Part shown: piece by piece, positions 23,132-36,830 of the stretch
Numbering within the stretch: position 1 is the stretch's first letter
Layout: every line of letters starts with the position of its first letter
Assembly (NCBI RefSeq): GCF_964355755.1
Contig: NC_092677.1
Coordinates: forward strand, 14,656,601-14,720,600
Source: Antedon mediterranea
Lineage: Eukaryota; Echinodermata; Crinoidea; Comatulida; Antedonidae
Reading direction: 5' to 3'
DNA: 64,000 nucleotides
Position numbers and translations under genes: made by a program
The notes under the pieces: generated by a model
The model's input: the letters and a program-made list of their open reading frames with translations, nothing else
Databases searched by the model: none
Told to the model about the DNA's origin: nothing

Positions 23132-24607
23132 AAATCACTATTCCTTCTCATAACAATATATTGAAAGGGAATATTATAATGAAAGGGTTTATTTAGTATA
23201 AATAAATATAATAATCTGAAAAAAATGATCAGTTTATAGGTAGCAAAATTCTGTATCACCAGTAGACGCCCTCACTAAACTAAATCTTAATGTGTATTTT
23301 ATGCATTTTTTATTGTCACCTTAAGCCGTAACCACGTATTTGATCAATAACACCGTACTTAATTAAAACAAACTTACGAGCAGAGTAGAGACAGTGATCT
23401 TACGGGAGTTGGAAATTAGCGTTCAAAATCACTTGCTAAATGATACTTGTAGTCATTTGCACATCGGTGATGTCTTTTAAAACGTCGCAAATGAATTTCA
23501 TTCACCTCCTATTGTGCGAGTAAATCCTCTTAAATGGGCTCGTTTATCATATTTGGCCCAACTTTGCATAACTCATTGGACTATATTGTAGTAACATAAC
23601 CAATGCTGCAGTGTTGCTATAGCAGCATGCTCTGCCAAGTATAAAGTTTTAAAATTAAATTTGGTTGTTCTTCATCCTTTTAATATTAATACATATTTTA
23701 CTATTGTAAGCATAGAATAAAATTACTTTTAAAATTTTAATTGAATTAATAACTAATAATGTAGATTAATAAATAACAATTTAGATTATAATTAATAATT
23801 TAAATTCATTATTAATTTTGATTAATAAAAAATAATTTAATTTAAATATAATTTTTTATATTAATTGTTTTAATAGAGTACTTAAATTAGCCCCGGTGAT
23901 GAAATAGTGTTTTTGGAAAGCATGCAATTTTCTCTAAGCTGTTTACTTTCATTATCTTGTTTTCAATCTTTATTTTTATCATATTTTTGCATTGTTATCT
24001 TCTTTATAGATACATTGTACATATATTTCTATTCTTTTCTATTCTATTATTTTATTATCATCATCATCTTCCTATATTGTGCAGAACCTCATTTAAGTGT
24101 AGTCGCACATGGGTTGATCACATTATTATAGCACCCTCTGCTATAATTAATTAATGGATTGTATGCATTAATTAGAAAGTTGTTTACTCTAGAAGTGTTT
24201 TATGTAGACTTATCCTAGCCCGCAGACATATCATTTCACCCACAGTAAAATATCTGCCTAAGGGTATATTAAAGTACAAGGGTTATTAACAAAATGATCT
24301 TGACAATAAGCTTCACATTAGAGAAGGGCCGCAGTCGATTATGCTTTTTTTCTCCTCTTTGTTTTCATTTAATAAAGATTGCTTATTTTTAGAAGTCTTA
24401 TCGGTGATGTCTGTTACATTCCGATTAAACAATAAAAAAATATATGAATTTATACAGCAAAATCATATTTTTACAGACTGTATCTCTCGCACTAACTCAA
24501 ATGAAATATTTAAGGGTAGTTTTGGTTTAGAATTTCTTTTGTGTTTCATAAATCACAAACCTTTGCAACAACATTGATAATAACACTTTGTTTTAACAGC
24601 ACTAATC
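23132..24607. other. AT-rich non-coding stretch
   Basis: Extremely AT-rich at 23640-23890. A CTCF-like motif in reverse (AGCACCCTCTGCTA) is near 24130. No gene supported. Confidence 0.5.
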
Positions 24608-24744
24608 AAAATCAATCAAACTTTATGTGACAAAAAATGTGATGTACCCATATATGGATGATGTCATATTACTACCATGTTTGGGCATATCCCTGCCATA
24701 TTTGGGTACATCACACTACTTTTGATAGTGTAGACAGAGCCTTA
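24608..24744. mobile_element. MITE family B, copy 2
   Basis: AATCAAACTTTATGTGACA at left and TTTGATAGTGTAGACAGAGC at right enclose the family-typical GATGTACCC and TATTTGGGTACATCAC arms. The left terminus is eroded. Confidence 0.85.
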
Positions 24745-27700
24745 AGGAAACATGAGCATCATAAAATTGGTGCCTTGTACATAACTTTTATCTGGTGATA
24801 ATAAAGATAGAAATTTAACCAACATTTACTCTATCTACATCTTATTGAGGCATTTTCGTTTAAAAAAAAGAATTTATAAATCATATGAAAAGGATTGAAA
24901 TTTTGTCAAAAACATTTTAAAATGTCTTATACAAGCCAATGAAGCAGGAGTGAAAATATAACCTCATTTACAGATGTACAATGTAGTATACAGCCATGTT
25001 CCCCCTACATGATATATGGAAAAACCAAGGAGTATCTTTAGTAGAATTTACTGTATCCTACATTTTATAATTCTAAGTTCACGAGGTTGTCTACAAAGTG
25101 GGACACTATCTCATGAACTTTTATGAAATACTTTATATGTGTTTTTTTTCCTACATCCTTTGTTCGTGTACGTCTATTTTGTGATGATATGATTGTTATT
25201 TGTTCATGTATGCACCTAATATACTTGGTAATTACGTTTCCGTTTTGAGTTAATATTGAGATATTTATCATTTCGGTAATGAAAACAATTTTCGTTTGCT
25301 TTTTTTTTCATCAATAATAAAAAAAAAATTGAATTAATATTTGAACATAACATTTAATTATAATCTACTGGTGAACTAGTCAACAACATGTGTCCACTAA
25401 ACATGGCAAAATGTACCTTTTTGTGTTTGCTACAGAATTACATTTATGTATTATATATTTTAATACTGTATTCATTTTCAATACAAGAATAGTAGAGTTA
25501 CAAATATTTATGTAATGTGTTGAATGAGTAATAAAATTATTGTTTTGTAAATGTTGATTTTTGTTTAATGTAAACATATCAAATTGATGGGCCTAAAGTT
25601 TAAGTGACAGTTATCTTGACAGAAATGTGATTTCATCAATATAATTTGGTTTATGGATCATTGGCATAGTACGATTCAAATTGAAATAAATATTGTTTTT
25701 AAGACTTCTGTTGTTTTTGTAACAATTGGATACAAATATAGATATTAATATGTTTGTTGAACAAACTAAATTTCAATTTATGTGTGTACATGTCAGTATA
25801 TTAAGGTCAATGTTAGATTACTGATGTTGATTTAGATTGTATTTTGTTATTCTTCTTATGATTAAGAATTGGAAGTGTGCAATAGTTGGTTTTAATATCT
25901 TTGCTTTACAATCCCAAGGTCTGAGAGGTTCCATTTTCACCCATTGCTAGGGTTAACATAGAACTACTCCACTCTCTTAACAACGTAATTTTCTATTTTT
26001 TTAACAAAACAGCCTTCCGTTCCGTGGAAAATGAGTCCGAGTCTGAATATAGCGTTAGTTTATAATTTATCCATTTATTATTAAATGTCATTCTGACTGA
26101 AACCTTCATGTTATCACTATTTATTTTTGATAATTATTGCTTTTAATCATCAAAGTTATTTCAAATTATTAAATAATTAATTATCAATATCACCTGCATC
26201 ATCAGCAGTATAATAACAATTTATATAATAAATCACTAAATATTTTTAGCAATAATTATGTTTAATCGTAAGTTGAATATATCCATCTTGTGTGTTTGTT
26301 AGCATGGGGTGGCATTTCCCACCTGCCACGATAGCCATGAATAAGGCAAAAATACGTACTAAATTTTGTTTTTTAATTTAGTTAAAAATCTTGTAACCAT
26401 TCTTTTTAATGACAGGCTGTTTTCCATTCGTTGTCGTTAGTGAATATATTTTCAGGAAACATTAGTTTTAAAGACAGCCTTGGGTCTTCTGAACAACATA
26501 GATTAACCTTCTTCTGTACTTTTAAAGTATAAAGATGAAAAATTATTCTTGAAAATAGATGTACAAATTTTACTTTCTGAGAAAGAGTTCTGCAATTCGC
26601 TGGCTGTTTTTTTTTTCAGTATAATAAAACCATAAAACTGTTTAATACTGTTGATTAAATACCCTTTTACACCAGCTACTGTAACAAACCTGTGTCATCA
26701 TTATCTGGGTAAAATTCATAATTAGTTTATACCCCCTTGAGTAACATAGGTGGGCCTGTGTCAATTTGATTCTCAAATTAAATATTTATTAGTATTCCAA
26801 ATATAGTATATTCAACATTTTAAACAAATTAATGAAGTTTTATGTAATTTAAATACGGTACTGATGAGATTAAAAGTAGAGCTGTTTACATCGCGAACCC
26901 AGGTATCATCTAGGTTAAATTTATCCTGTACTGTATTTATCAAAGAGTATATGACATTTTTCGCATCTCCATATTTTCATCAGAAAATTCACGTAATCTC
27001 TGAATATTTAGGTCGCATGATAATATTAAAATTTTTGTTATCCAATTTGTCAAATTTCTTTTGAAAATCCACCTTTATGTCTGAAACAATTATTTCATTG
27101 AGTTGTTGCATGGTCTCTAGATATTAGGTGATGATTCCCACTTTGTGCATATCTTGACTGTCAAGGAGACACAGTGTCTTAGTGGTGTAGAGTGAAGTGT
27201 GGTTGCGATTCCTAATTGTTAAGCGCTTTATTCATTTTTGCATCTATTACTATCAGAGTACACTCTACTTTTCCAATACTCAAGAATCTGTAGGAGTAGT
27301 GAATTTCACAATGGTTAAAAACAGTTTTTGAGTTATAAAGTAAATATAATTAAAAATAACTAAAAAATTAAAATAATAAGTATTGTTGGTAAACATCGGT
27401 CCAAACACTTCTAAACATGGAAAATTGCTCATTCAAGCAAGAATAACAAATCCTAAGTGTAATGGCTACACCTCTTCTGACTGTGAATTGAGTGAGAGTA
27501 TAGTCCTGAATGTAACCTCTACAGTAGCATGTTACAACCAAACTGGTTCTTTCTTGGACAACTGGAAAGTTGTATTAAGTTTAAATAATTAGAAACATTG
27601 TTCTCAAATAATAATCAAAATAATAATTCAGCTTCCGTAGAGAACTGGCGCCAAGCAGATAATATCGGTCATGATTATCTTTCTGATTATTGATATTTTG

Positions 27701-28032
27701 AGTGGATAAACCTTTCCTATTACAACTACAGAAATCAATTTCAAGGGCTTATAGTGGAGTAAGCGCAAATGGAATTAGACGGAGTGTTACGTAGTCTGTT
27801 TTCTACTGTCTTAATTGGCTCGAAAACTGTATTTGCATTTTTTTTGGATAGAATGTTGCTATTTCAAAATCATATAATTATGTTGACACTGTGGGCTTGT
27901 TTTTAGTCGCATGAATTCTTGTGCAACTTTTTTGTTATATGAGAATTTCCAATGAAGGAATATATAGGTTGCTGATAAAAGTTTGGCAATTTGAACATGA
28001 TCCCTCACCAAATCACTAACCACATGTATGAT
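24745..28032. other. Long AT-rich stretch without a supported gene
   Basis: The ORF at 27383-27592 (Cys/Asn-rich, with NVTS and NQTG sequons) has no splice support and is not recognised. A small hairpin GTGGCA..TGCCAC lies near 26308. Nothing else seen. Confidence 0.5.
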
Positions 28033-28255
28033 TTGTAGTGGAGCTATAGCTTGGTGGTTAATGTGCTTGTCTTCCAATTTAAAAGTCCAGGGTTCAATCC
28101 TGACCTATTGCCATGGGTTGTAACTCAACTCCACTCCCTGAAATGACACTTTTATTTTATAAGCATAAGATTATAAAATAGTTATCCATCCTGTAATTGG
28201 TGAGTTGCTCGCTGTTGGATGCGTATGCAATGTTGAAAAATTAAAAAAAATTCAT
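28033..28255 (+). mobile_element. tRNA-derived SINE
   Basis: The head has a Pol III A box (TAGCTTGGTGG, 28047-28057) and B box (GGTTCAATCC, 28091-28100) spaced as in tRNA genes. CAGGGTTCAATCCTG forms a T arm, and D-arm-like AGC..GCT pairing is visible. The anticodon arm is degenerate. A tRNA-unrelated body follows and ends in an A-rich tail near 28240-28255. It would be moved by a partner LINE. 5' end placed by tRNA similarity; 3' end approximate. Confidence 0.7.
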
Positions 28256-29230
28256 ATTGAAAGATTTGTTGTTAAAATGATATGTAGAAATAATCAGTAT
28301 AAATAAGACAGAATCAACATTTTCTGAATTCATTCATTGATGTTCATCATATTAATATTTTTATCTAATTTATTTATGGATTTTTTTTTTCAGTTATAAA
28401 ATTACTTTTTTAAACTTTAATACATCATCAGTCTTTGCTATTCCATAATGCATTAGAAAACACCTAGCATCATAAATAGTTTAAAATGAAAGAATATCTG
28501 AAATTGTAGAATTAAAAATTTAAATGATCTTGGGGGATTGAAGGTATGATATTTAAATATACATGCATTCTCAAATTTCCAAACAAGAATTGTGTGGTTC
28601 TACTATGTAACTCATTTATTGGTAACTGTATACTTATTGCGGGTCACTCGGGGGAGAAATATGATCATCATCTCGGGATCAGGAATGACAGGGCTTGCTT
28701 ATTGGATTCTCCTTTATTAGCTCTTTCCTAAAATGTTTTCTAGCTTTGCTGTAGGCTTTTTGAAGATGTGAGTATCTGTACACTCATTTTTATTGTATGA
28801 ATCAACTATTGGTTGCATGTTTATAAATCTCTGTTCTTGGTGTGTACATCCCTCTAACAAGCTATACTAGGATTTGGTGCAGATGAGGCTCCCCCCTCCC
28901 CCTCCTTCCAATAATTGGTATAACATCAACAGGTACTAGTTTTCACCCCTGACTCATGGGTCAGATGATGCCATGGGTTATGTAGAGTGCACAGAAACCA
29001 CACTCCATTTTTAAGTTGTTCTCCAAGAACACTTGTTCTATCACCAAGTGGTTGAGAAGATAGCTTGGAACCTCCTTTGATATTATATTCTTTTTCACAT
29101 GAGCAGATTGAGAAGGTACAAGTACAAGATCCCACAGAAAAAGATATGATTTTTTCTTTTTTCACCTTTCAAAAATGGTCAGAACTGTAAATATTATGCA
29201 TCCCAGTATCTTCTGTCACTTTTAAGTTCT
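28256..29230. other. Non-coding stretch
   Basis: AT-rich left part, less AT-rich right part (28850-29160). The minus-strand open frame of 79 codons at 28926-29165 has no splice support or known domain. Confidence 0.5.
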
Positions 29231-29520
29231 CCATTTTGGTGCCATACACCATTTATCTTTAACAAAAACTAATAAAAAAATAAAGAATTCTTAAACTGTT
29301 TTATTTTATAATTGTATGCTTTTTTTTTTTGGTGCCATTACATCATTTGTCTTGAAATTAATCAAAAAATAAAGACTTTTTAAATTTTTATATATGATAA
29401 TAGTATTCTTGTTTCTTTTTTCTTTTTCGTGCCATACTCCATTTATCTTTAAACTTATCAAAAAATAAAGACTTTTTAAATTGTTCTGTATTATAATTGT
29501 ATTCTTGTTTCATTTTCTGT
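29231..29520. repeat. About 95-bp tandem repeat, 3 units, each with AATAAA
   Basis: GTGCCAT recurs at 29240, 29333 and 29429. Each unit continues with CATTTATCTTTAAA-like sequence, AAAAAATAAAGA, TTTTTAAATTGTT and ATAATTGTATTCTTGTTT. Thus poly(A)-signal hexamers repeat at about 95-bp spacing on the plus strand. Confidence 0.85.
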
Positions 29521-31216
29521 GTGTGAAACTTATTTTTTTATTTGAATAGATACAGAATTGTAACTAATGTCACCAACCTCACGCATTCGAACAAAGAAAT
29601 CTCATTGATTTCAGATTGCATCTGGTTTTTATACAATTAACAAAGATAAATTATGAAATAATAGAGAGCACAACCAATCAAGCTAATACTAGCACAATAT
29701 AATAACGACAAAGGACTAGTGTGCCGCCGCCACATTCCACCAGACAATTCTTAAACAATGTAGAATAATATCAAACAGAATTAACCTAGAAATCGTCAAC
29801 TTCAACTTTTGTGTATTGAGTGTTAAACGTGCAACTGCTTCGTGCAACAGTACGATCTTATTGTAACTGTTTCATTTTCCAAACAAGACTATCAAAAGGT
29901 GAACGACCTAATATGAATTGATGTTACCGCCCATATGGTTTAATCATATGTATATTAGTTACTTATGATTAAGTAGTATGTGATCTTAGTGAAAAAATGA
30001 ATGCTTCGAGTCTCTGTGATTTGGATTAATTGGAGAGGAATTCCATTACATTTACTTAATAAATATCAATGTGCTTTGTTTAATAAGACAAAGATAGAAA
30101 AAGATTAGTGGAAAGTGCATATTTAATATTCTTTTCTCCAAATATTACTTGAGGCAATAATATCAAAGAATACAATATAGTTTAGTAATTTAATAATATT
30201 TTCTATTATATAAAACCAAACTTCAGTGGCATTACTTATTGTATGTAGCTTGACTTTTTGTTTAAATCGATATTGATAAGTGAAGTTTGTTTGTATGGAA
30301 TAACTTTGTCTAAGAAAAAAAGCAAAAATAATATTTGCTTATGTTACTGCTGTATGTTTCTCTTGCAAGTGAATGAATGTTCAGATCTAGAACCATGAGT
30401 CAACTCATATTTTCTTATAGGTTGAGCAAAAAATAATTAATTCAAATGTAATAGAAACAAGAGTAGTCGAAACAAATTTTTTACTAACACAGTTTATAAG
30501 GTGTAAATTTTATCAAATAAAATGTTAATTTGAATAACTGGTTTGACTCATTTTAATAAGGCCGCTGTCTTTGGCTTTCAAAATCATAATATCGTAAACT
30601 TTTTAATATATCCTCATTACCATCAATGACTGCAATAAATGAATAAAGATGAATAAATCTACATTTTATGTTCTATTTTGTCGTTTTCTGTGACACAACA
30701 ATGTCCCTTTCAACTGACCCCATTGCACACCATTTTCCCATTTTACTTTTAGCAATTTTATTTCATCTTTGAGCTCACCTAATTTGTTATTGCAGCAGAA
30801 TTACGCTGATTGATCAAATTTTCGTGTAGTGAATTCATTCATTACTGTTGGGATAATCTATCGTTGTCTCCCACCAGTCCTTTACATTCTCATGGGAGTG
30901 GCTAAGAATGATGCTATGAATATTCTTATTCAGTCTATTTTGTTACTATGTAATTTTTTTCACGGTCAATGTTCAGAACCTGTTTCATGTAGCGCCCTCT
31001 ATTCAATCAATTTTTTAACAAAATTATAGCAAATTAAATATTATTTTTTGTTATAACCTGGAAACACAATAGCTATAATTCATCGATGACAACAAAAAAA
31101 CTTCCAAAATATAGCAATAGTTTTTAAAAATGCATTAGGTTTTGATACATTTTTGTATGTGATAGATGTGAATGAAAACACTAATGCATATAATGCGTAT
31201 TAGTTGGCTTTAGGCC
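29521..31216. other. AT-rich non-coding stretch
   Basis: A reverse CTCF-like motif (AGCGCCCTCTATTCA) is at 30991-31005. No gene supported. Confidence 0.5.
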
Positions 31217-31344
31217 AATGTAACAAAAATGTGTGTTGTACCCAAATATGATATTGATATGACATATGGTGATATATCATCATGTCCATATATGGGCATA
31301 TCACATTTTTTGTCACATAAAGTTATAGTGTAGACAGAGCTTAA
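31217..31344. mobile_element. MITE family B, copy 3
   Basis: Right end TGTCACATAAAGTTATAGTGTAGACAGAGCTTAA and inner arms GTTGTACCCAAATATG / CATATATGGGCATATCAC; the left end is degraded. Confidence 0.85.
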
Positions 31345-33269
31345 GAAAATATTTTTCCTCCAGCACAGGTTGATGTATTGGCATATCTCGATGCATACCT
31401 GCCATCCACATCAAGTTTCTCGTTACTGTAGTTTCTGACTTGTCTGCTACCCTCTATAGTTATAACTGCCTATAGGTGGCAGCAAACATGTCTTGTGTAA
31501 TATCAGCTTGACTTGCATGTTCTATTTCAAAATAAAACTATATAATATGTTAAATGTAAAATAGTATTTATGTATTTCAATGTATTTCTTTCAGTTTCCA
31601 TTTAAGCTCAAGATGATACCAATAGTCACCAATAATGTTAATTTATGCAAATGTACAGTAAACCACTTGGACTTTTATGGTGTATTTAAGTTTGAGTCCG
31701 ATTTGACAGCATTTGTTAACTTACATTTAATACCAGTAAAGTAAAAAAGAAATCGTCATATTTAATTCATTTTATTTCAACATGTTGACGTTATTAATTT
31801 AGCTAAAGGGGATACTAAGAAGCAAATATAAAAAAAAATAAAAAAAATCATTAATAGGTAACCTTGATGTCATCTGAGTGTTTAGTTCTGTATTTGCATA
31901 TTGAAACCCCTATGTCAATCATAATACCATAGCAGTTATTATATCCTTAATGTATTGTATCATTAGAAATCATGGGTTTCAGGCAAAATTGAATAAATTT
32001 GCATAAATTATTGATTCAATGCATGGTAATTAATTACTTTGGGTTGAGAGCTGCCTTTAGTTTTATTTCAGTAATTAGTAATTTACATAACTACTTGAAA
32101 TAGCAGATGGGAAAGGTTCCAACAATTCCTAATTTAAAAAAAAATAATAATAAACTATGATTTCTTTTTTTGTGTGCACATTTACTGTTTGAACTCGGAG
32201 TAGGACAGCCTTTTGTATGTGTAAAAAATGACTAACCCATTTATTGCCATAGTTTGACCATCTTATGAAATATCTTAAATACTTGAGCTCACATTTAAAT
32301 AATGCTTAATTCTACAGTCAGCATTATCTAAGCATAAAATAGTTGTTTTCATAGAAAAGTGTCATTAAATGTTGAATATTGTCAAAAATTATAAATGTGT
32401 TTTCTTTAATTAACAAGATGGCATAATGCGAACATTTTTAAAACATTTTGATTATTTTTAATCTCTTTGCAATGTCGTAAAAACAAAATTACTGCAACCC
32501 ATATCACGTCGAAAATTAATGAAAGTTGAGTGAAAACATCGTTCAGTTAATTAATCACAGGGTGTAATGTGCATTCAAATACGCCTTGAGCTGTTATGCG
32601 TCAAAATATGTCTGTAGGTACCGGATGCCCTTGTATGTAGACCTAGTATTAGAGATGTTCTATGCCTTTCATTGTGATCGAGAGATTTGACAATCGATCA
32701 ATTATCACCACAAAACTAGGCTATCATTGTGTGTGTGCAAGAGGATCGTTGTCCTGCCCTGGGGGCTTATTGAAAATAAGCGATCGTATTGAAAATAAGC
32801 GATCGTAGCGTAATTGTGTGATTTCCCGATAGCATATTTAATACTCGTTTTAGTGTCGTCTTCCACTCATTATTAACAGATATTTTAAACGTAGTTAAAG
32901 TACTATAGCTCTCTTTTCAACTTGTTTATCACAATTTAATTAATTAAATACTGTATATAGCTATTATAATGTTGGATGGCATGGAGAAGTTTTGCCAGTG
33001 CATTTTCATGTGTAACCTCACACTCTTAATTTTATTTTCTGTACCACTGTATCAGACACTACTTTGATTTTACCTTAAAACCTGCTAACTTGGAAAAATA
33101 AAATATCTAGAGGTTTTACGAAATATATGCTATAATATTTTGAAAAATACATCAAACCATTAAGGGCACACTATTACAAATTTAAAGGCATACATATTTA
33201 TAATAGAAAGCAGGGTATTTAAGGAACAAAGGAGTAAATACGATGCCAACTCACATACGGTTAAACAGG
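31345..33269. other. AT-rich non-coding stretch
   Basis: A 19-bp perfect direct duplication (ATTGAAAATAAGCGATCGT twice, about 32769-32807) lies in a less AT-rich patch at 32500-32860. CTCF-like string near 31449. No gene. Confidence 0.5.
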
Positions 33270-33612
33270 AAGTCCCTTGAGACCGGGACAAAAAATGACT
33301 GCTTACAAAAGGTGACCGCTTACAGGAGGTTCTGTCAATAGAGGACTAAAATCACATATTTATTGACTATGCACGATATTTTCCGCTGTTTTTCACAAAA
33401 ATGTTTTTAAAACCAACCAATTCGAAATAAAACTAATAAAGCACAATAAGTATCAAAATTGTATTTTTGTTGTCAAAAGGTAATTTGCCATACAAAAAAT
33501 CTAATTTAGTAAAAAAAAGTGACCGGCCGCTTATGGGAGGTACCAAATGCACTAATTAGATAGGAAAAAAAAACAAGCTTTTGAAAATGCGGCCGCTCAC
33601 GGAGGTTCAACT
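33270..33612. repeat. Dispersed repeat with GACCGCTTA..GGAGGT motifs
   Basis: The motif recurs as TGACTGCTTACA, GTGACCGCTTACAGGAGGTT, GTGACCGGCCGCTTATGGGAGGT and GCGGCCGCTCACGGAGGTT. Part of it (33540-33587) is also found at 11362-11411, so it belongs to a dispersed family. No TIRs found. Confidence 0.6.
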
Positions 33613-35497
33613 GATTAATTTATTATAAACATCTTGCTAACAGATATTTAGCATATTTTCTTTTTTTTTATAGAAAATATCGGGATATTTTTGTTTGTTT
33701 ATTCAAAATAGTGGGAAGAAATTTTATCAGGAGAGTTGGGAGGTCTGTACCTTAGTGGGAAAAAGAATTTGATTTCTCTGAGAATCTTGCAGCAGAAAGC
33801 TATGAATATGTTATGCTATGCACATATTCTAATTCTCTTGCGCTTTTACTGTGTTTTTAAGTAAATTGATTTTTTGTATCGATTATAATTCTAAAATTCT
33901 TGACAATTTCAATGTCTCAAGTTGATGTGTTGTCAGATTAAGATTTATATATCTGCTGATACCATCTTGTATATCTTTAACATTTATCACTCCTTTTCCT
34001 TTAAATCTTGCTTTTAAGATTAGATAAATACTCAGCGTTTTTCCCAATTGACACTGCTCTTGAACGCTAAGGCGATTAGAGTGAGGTAGATTTACTCAGC
34101 GTGTCGTAAGTATAGCATTGTTTTCAGTAAAATTGACAAAAATACCCATTAAAATGGAGACGAGTTTCCTCTCATCGTTAAGGCGACCACCTTTTCAGTA
34201 ATCCCTAAAAATACTAAAATAATATTAACTGTCTACAAGACTATTGTGATGAGATGCTTTATGTGAATGTTGCCCTCTATAGTTCATTAGTTCATATAAT
34301 ATAACAGTATGGTCGTTTATTTGGGCCTATATCTTGTAATTTATATATTGCTCTTTTACGTTTTGAGCATTTTTGTTGATTGTTTAGATCAAGTTTAACA
34401 TTTAATTGTAGTCTTATAATTAAATAATAATAATAATTTAATTAATTTAAAGCTACACTTTTGAAACAGTGGCACACTTAAATTAAGTCCAGAGTAAGTA
34501 AAATAAAAGTTTAACAAAAATGATTTAATAATAGGCCCAAGGAAACTTATATATAAAAAATAACATTAAGAAAAGAACTAAGCATTTTCATTGTTGATTT
34601 CCATGAGCCATGTACTGTATGTGGTATACACGTTCTGATGAAAGATTTTAATTAAATGCTGCCCTCTATAATTGATACCAACATCTGTACCTAAGATAAT
34701 GCGTAATTAAAGATTGCACATTTCAATACACGACTAGATTTTCTTTGGATTATAAATACATACTGATGAGTTATTAGTTCAACAAAAAGATTACCAAACA
34801 TGCTGATTGCAGAAAAAAAATCCTGCCTACCACATAATCTTTGATGATGGAATTTTACAACCAATAATGGCACAATTACTTAGTCTTAGTAACATTCTAA
34901 TACGCATAATTCTTTTTAATCTTTTTCTTATATGAATAACGAAAAGGTGAAGCATCTTTCTCCAGATGTTCTCATATTTATGTACCTAAAAATTAATATA
35001 TTTCAAAGAGGAGCGGTTAATTCTAGACACGAGATATGGTACTTAAAAAATAAATTTTTTTGATGGGAAAGCTTGTTATGTTTGAGTGTATTTCATACCA
35101 ATCTTTATAAGTCGTAACATCTGGTTTTGTTTTTCGTATATTTCTCTATGAAAAAAAAGGTAAATTTTGATGTTTTACAATTTACTTATTAAGAAATATC
35201 TGGTTGGTGAAATTCTAACATTTCAATCTGTGTTTATTCTCACTTTAATTTTGCTTCCTTTTAAAAATTCACTCATGTCTTGAATAAAACATTACATTAT
35301 ATATACACCATCTCATTTAACCTAATTTAACAGAATGTTCCTTTTAAAATTTCATGCGTATATACTTAGAGTAATACGTTTATTAATTATACATACGTTA
35401 TAAGTTATTAATATTTTATGATACATTCAATGTATCCAGCTCTCATGTGAAATCTTGAGTGTATTTATAACAATATTTTTATTTTGGTATGAATATA
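33613..35497. other. AT-rich non-coding stretch
   Basis: CTCF-like strings near 34270 and 34658 (TGCCCTCTATA). No gene supported. Confidence 0.5.
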
Positions 35498-35531
35498 AAT
35501 ATCACAGGCACAGGATCCGCCCGGTGATATA
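35498..35531. repeat. Short hairpin with GGATCCGCCC loop, copy 1
   Basis: ATATCAC..GTGATAT stem around CACAGGATCCGCCC. A longer relative is at 49421-49458. CAGGGGCGGATCC is typical of hAT-type terminal repeats, so these may be element relics. Confidence 0.45.
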
Positions 35532-35686
35532 CTAAAATTTTATTAATTTATTTGAAATGATAACGATGAGGAAATCTGTGAGAATGAGAAAAAGTTATGA
35601 ATATTGTGAAAATCATTTTCTTCTTTCATTTTGCTATTCTAGACCAGAAAGTACCAAAAAGTAGGCCTACATAATGTTTTTTCTTA

Positions 35687-35811
35687 TAAGCTCTGTCTAC
35701 ACTATCAAACTTTATGTGACAACAAAATGTGATGTGCCTATATGGACACCATATTTGGGCATATCACTACCATATTTGGGTACATCACATGATAGTTCAG
35801 ACATAGCTACA
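35687..35811. mobile_element. MITE family B, copy 4
   Basis: Starts with an intact terminus AAGCTCTGTCTACACTATC; inner CACTACCATATTTGGG appears twice as overlapping subrepeats. The right terminus is decayed. Confidence 0.85.
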
Positions 35812-36397
35812 GATTTTGTGTGATATATAGTTATACCTTTTACATCTTCAATTTTGCATCACTGCATTTCCAAAGTGTTTTGGTCCCATTCTATTTCTTT
35901 GTGTTGTTGATACAAATTATCATTAAAATACAGAAGCACCCAATCATTATTATCTTTACCCCAACCCAGCATACCAATTGCTTTATTGTTTATTTCATTT
36001 TCACCACTGACCCCAAGTATTTTCATTATTTTTTATATATGAGGTCATTGACTTCTGTATCTCATGTACTGTACAGTATATATTGTAGATTTTGATAAGG
36101 ATCACTATCATAATACACTGTATTTTTAGGGCTACATAACCTGTATAGAGTAAGTATGTGAGTCATTGTAAACAAATTATGATATTGTTCTCTTTTGTAA
36201 GAAGAAATAGTTTCATCACCAGAATGAGAGTTTATATAAAAGATACATTGTAATATGTACATGGAACCACATGAGCCACACAAATGAATTTTAAATATCT
36301 TCAAAATTATAACAATTTATTTGTACAATTTGTTTAGGTCAATATTTAGACCTACTGCACTTTCAAGTAAGAGTTTACTTCAAAGTTAATTTTTTGT
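35812..36397. other. AT-rich non-coding stretch
   Basis: No feature recognised; overlapping open frames on both strands look like chance. Confidence 0.6.
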
Positions 36398-36562
36398 AAA
36401 GCTCTGTCTGCACTATCAAACTTTATGTGACAACAAAATCTGATGTGCCCATAATGGACATGATGATGTCATACCACTACCATATTTGGGTACTGTATAT
36501 CACTACTATAGTTGCAGGCACATCACAGTTTTTTTTGTTGAACTATTTTAATAGTTTAGGTC
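36398..36562. mobile_element. MITE family B, copy 5
   Basis: Left terminus TAAAGCTCTGTCTGCAC intact; right part diverged (ACTATTTTAATAGTTTAGG). Same inner arms as the other copies. Lies 600 bases from copy 4 in the same orientation. Confidence 0.8.
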
Positions 36563-36830
36563 TCAAGAAATTTAAACTTGTATCAACTCTGTTTGTAAAT
36601 TTTGAACTTTATTAATATTCTTCCATCAACATTTTTTAATCTAAAGAAATTTAGCAACTAAATTTTATTCTGTTGGGATTCCCAATATAGAAAATATTGA
36701 AGATCTGTCATTAATTATGCTTACATTGATGTTTTGGATGTTAAGAAATTTAGCAACTAACTTTGATAGAAAACTCTGACAAATTTGTATCAACTCTGTT
36801 TGTAACTTTGAACCTTTAGTATACACATAT
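36563..36830. repeat. Diverged local duplication
   Basis: GTATCAACTCTGTTTGTAA..TTTGAAC occurs at about 36579 and 36785; AAGAAATTTAGCAACTAA occurs at about 36645 and 36741. Confidence 0.6.

Noticed and set aside
28047-28100. A functional tRNA gene
   Set aside because: A and B boxes are present, but the anticodon and acceptor stems do not fold; it is a SINE head.
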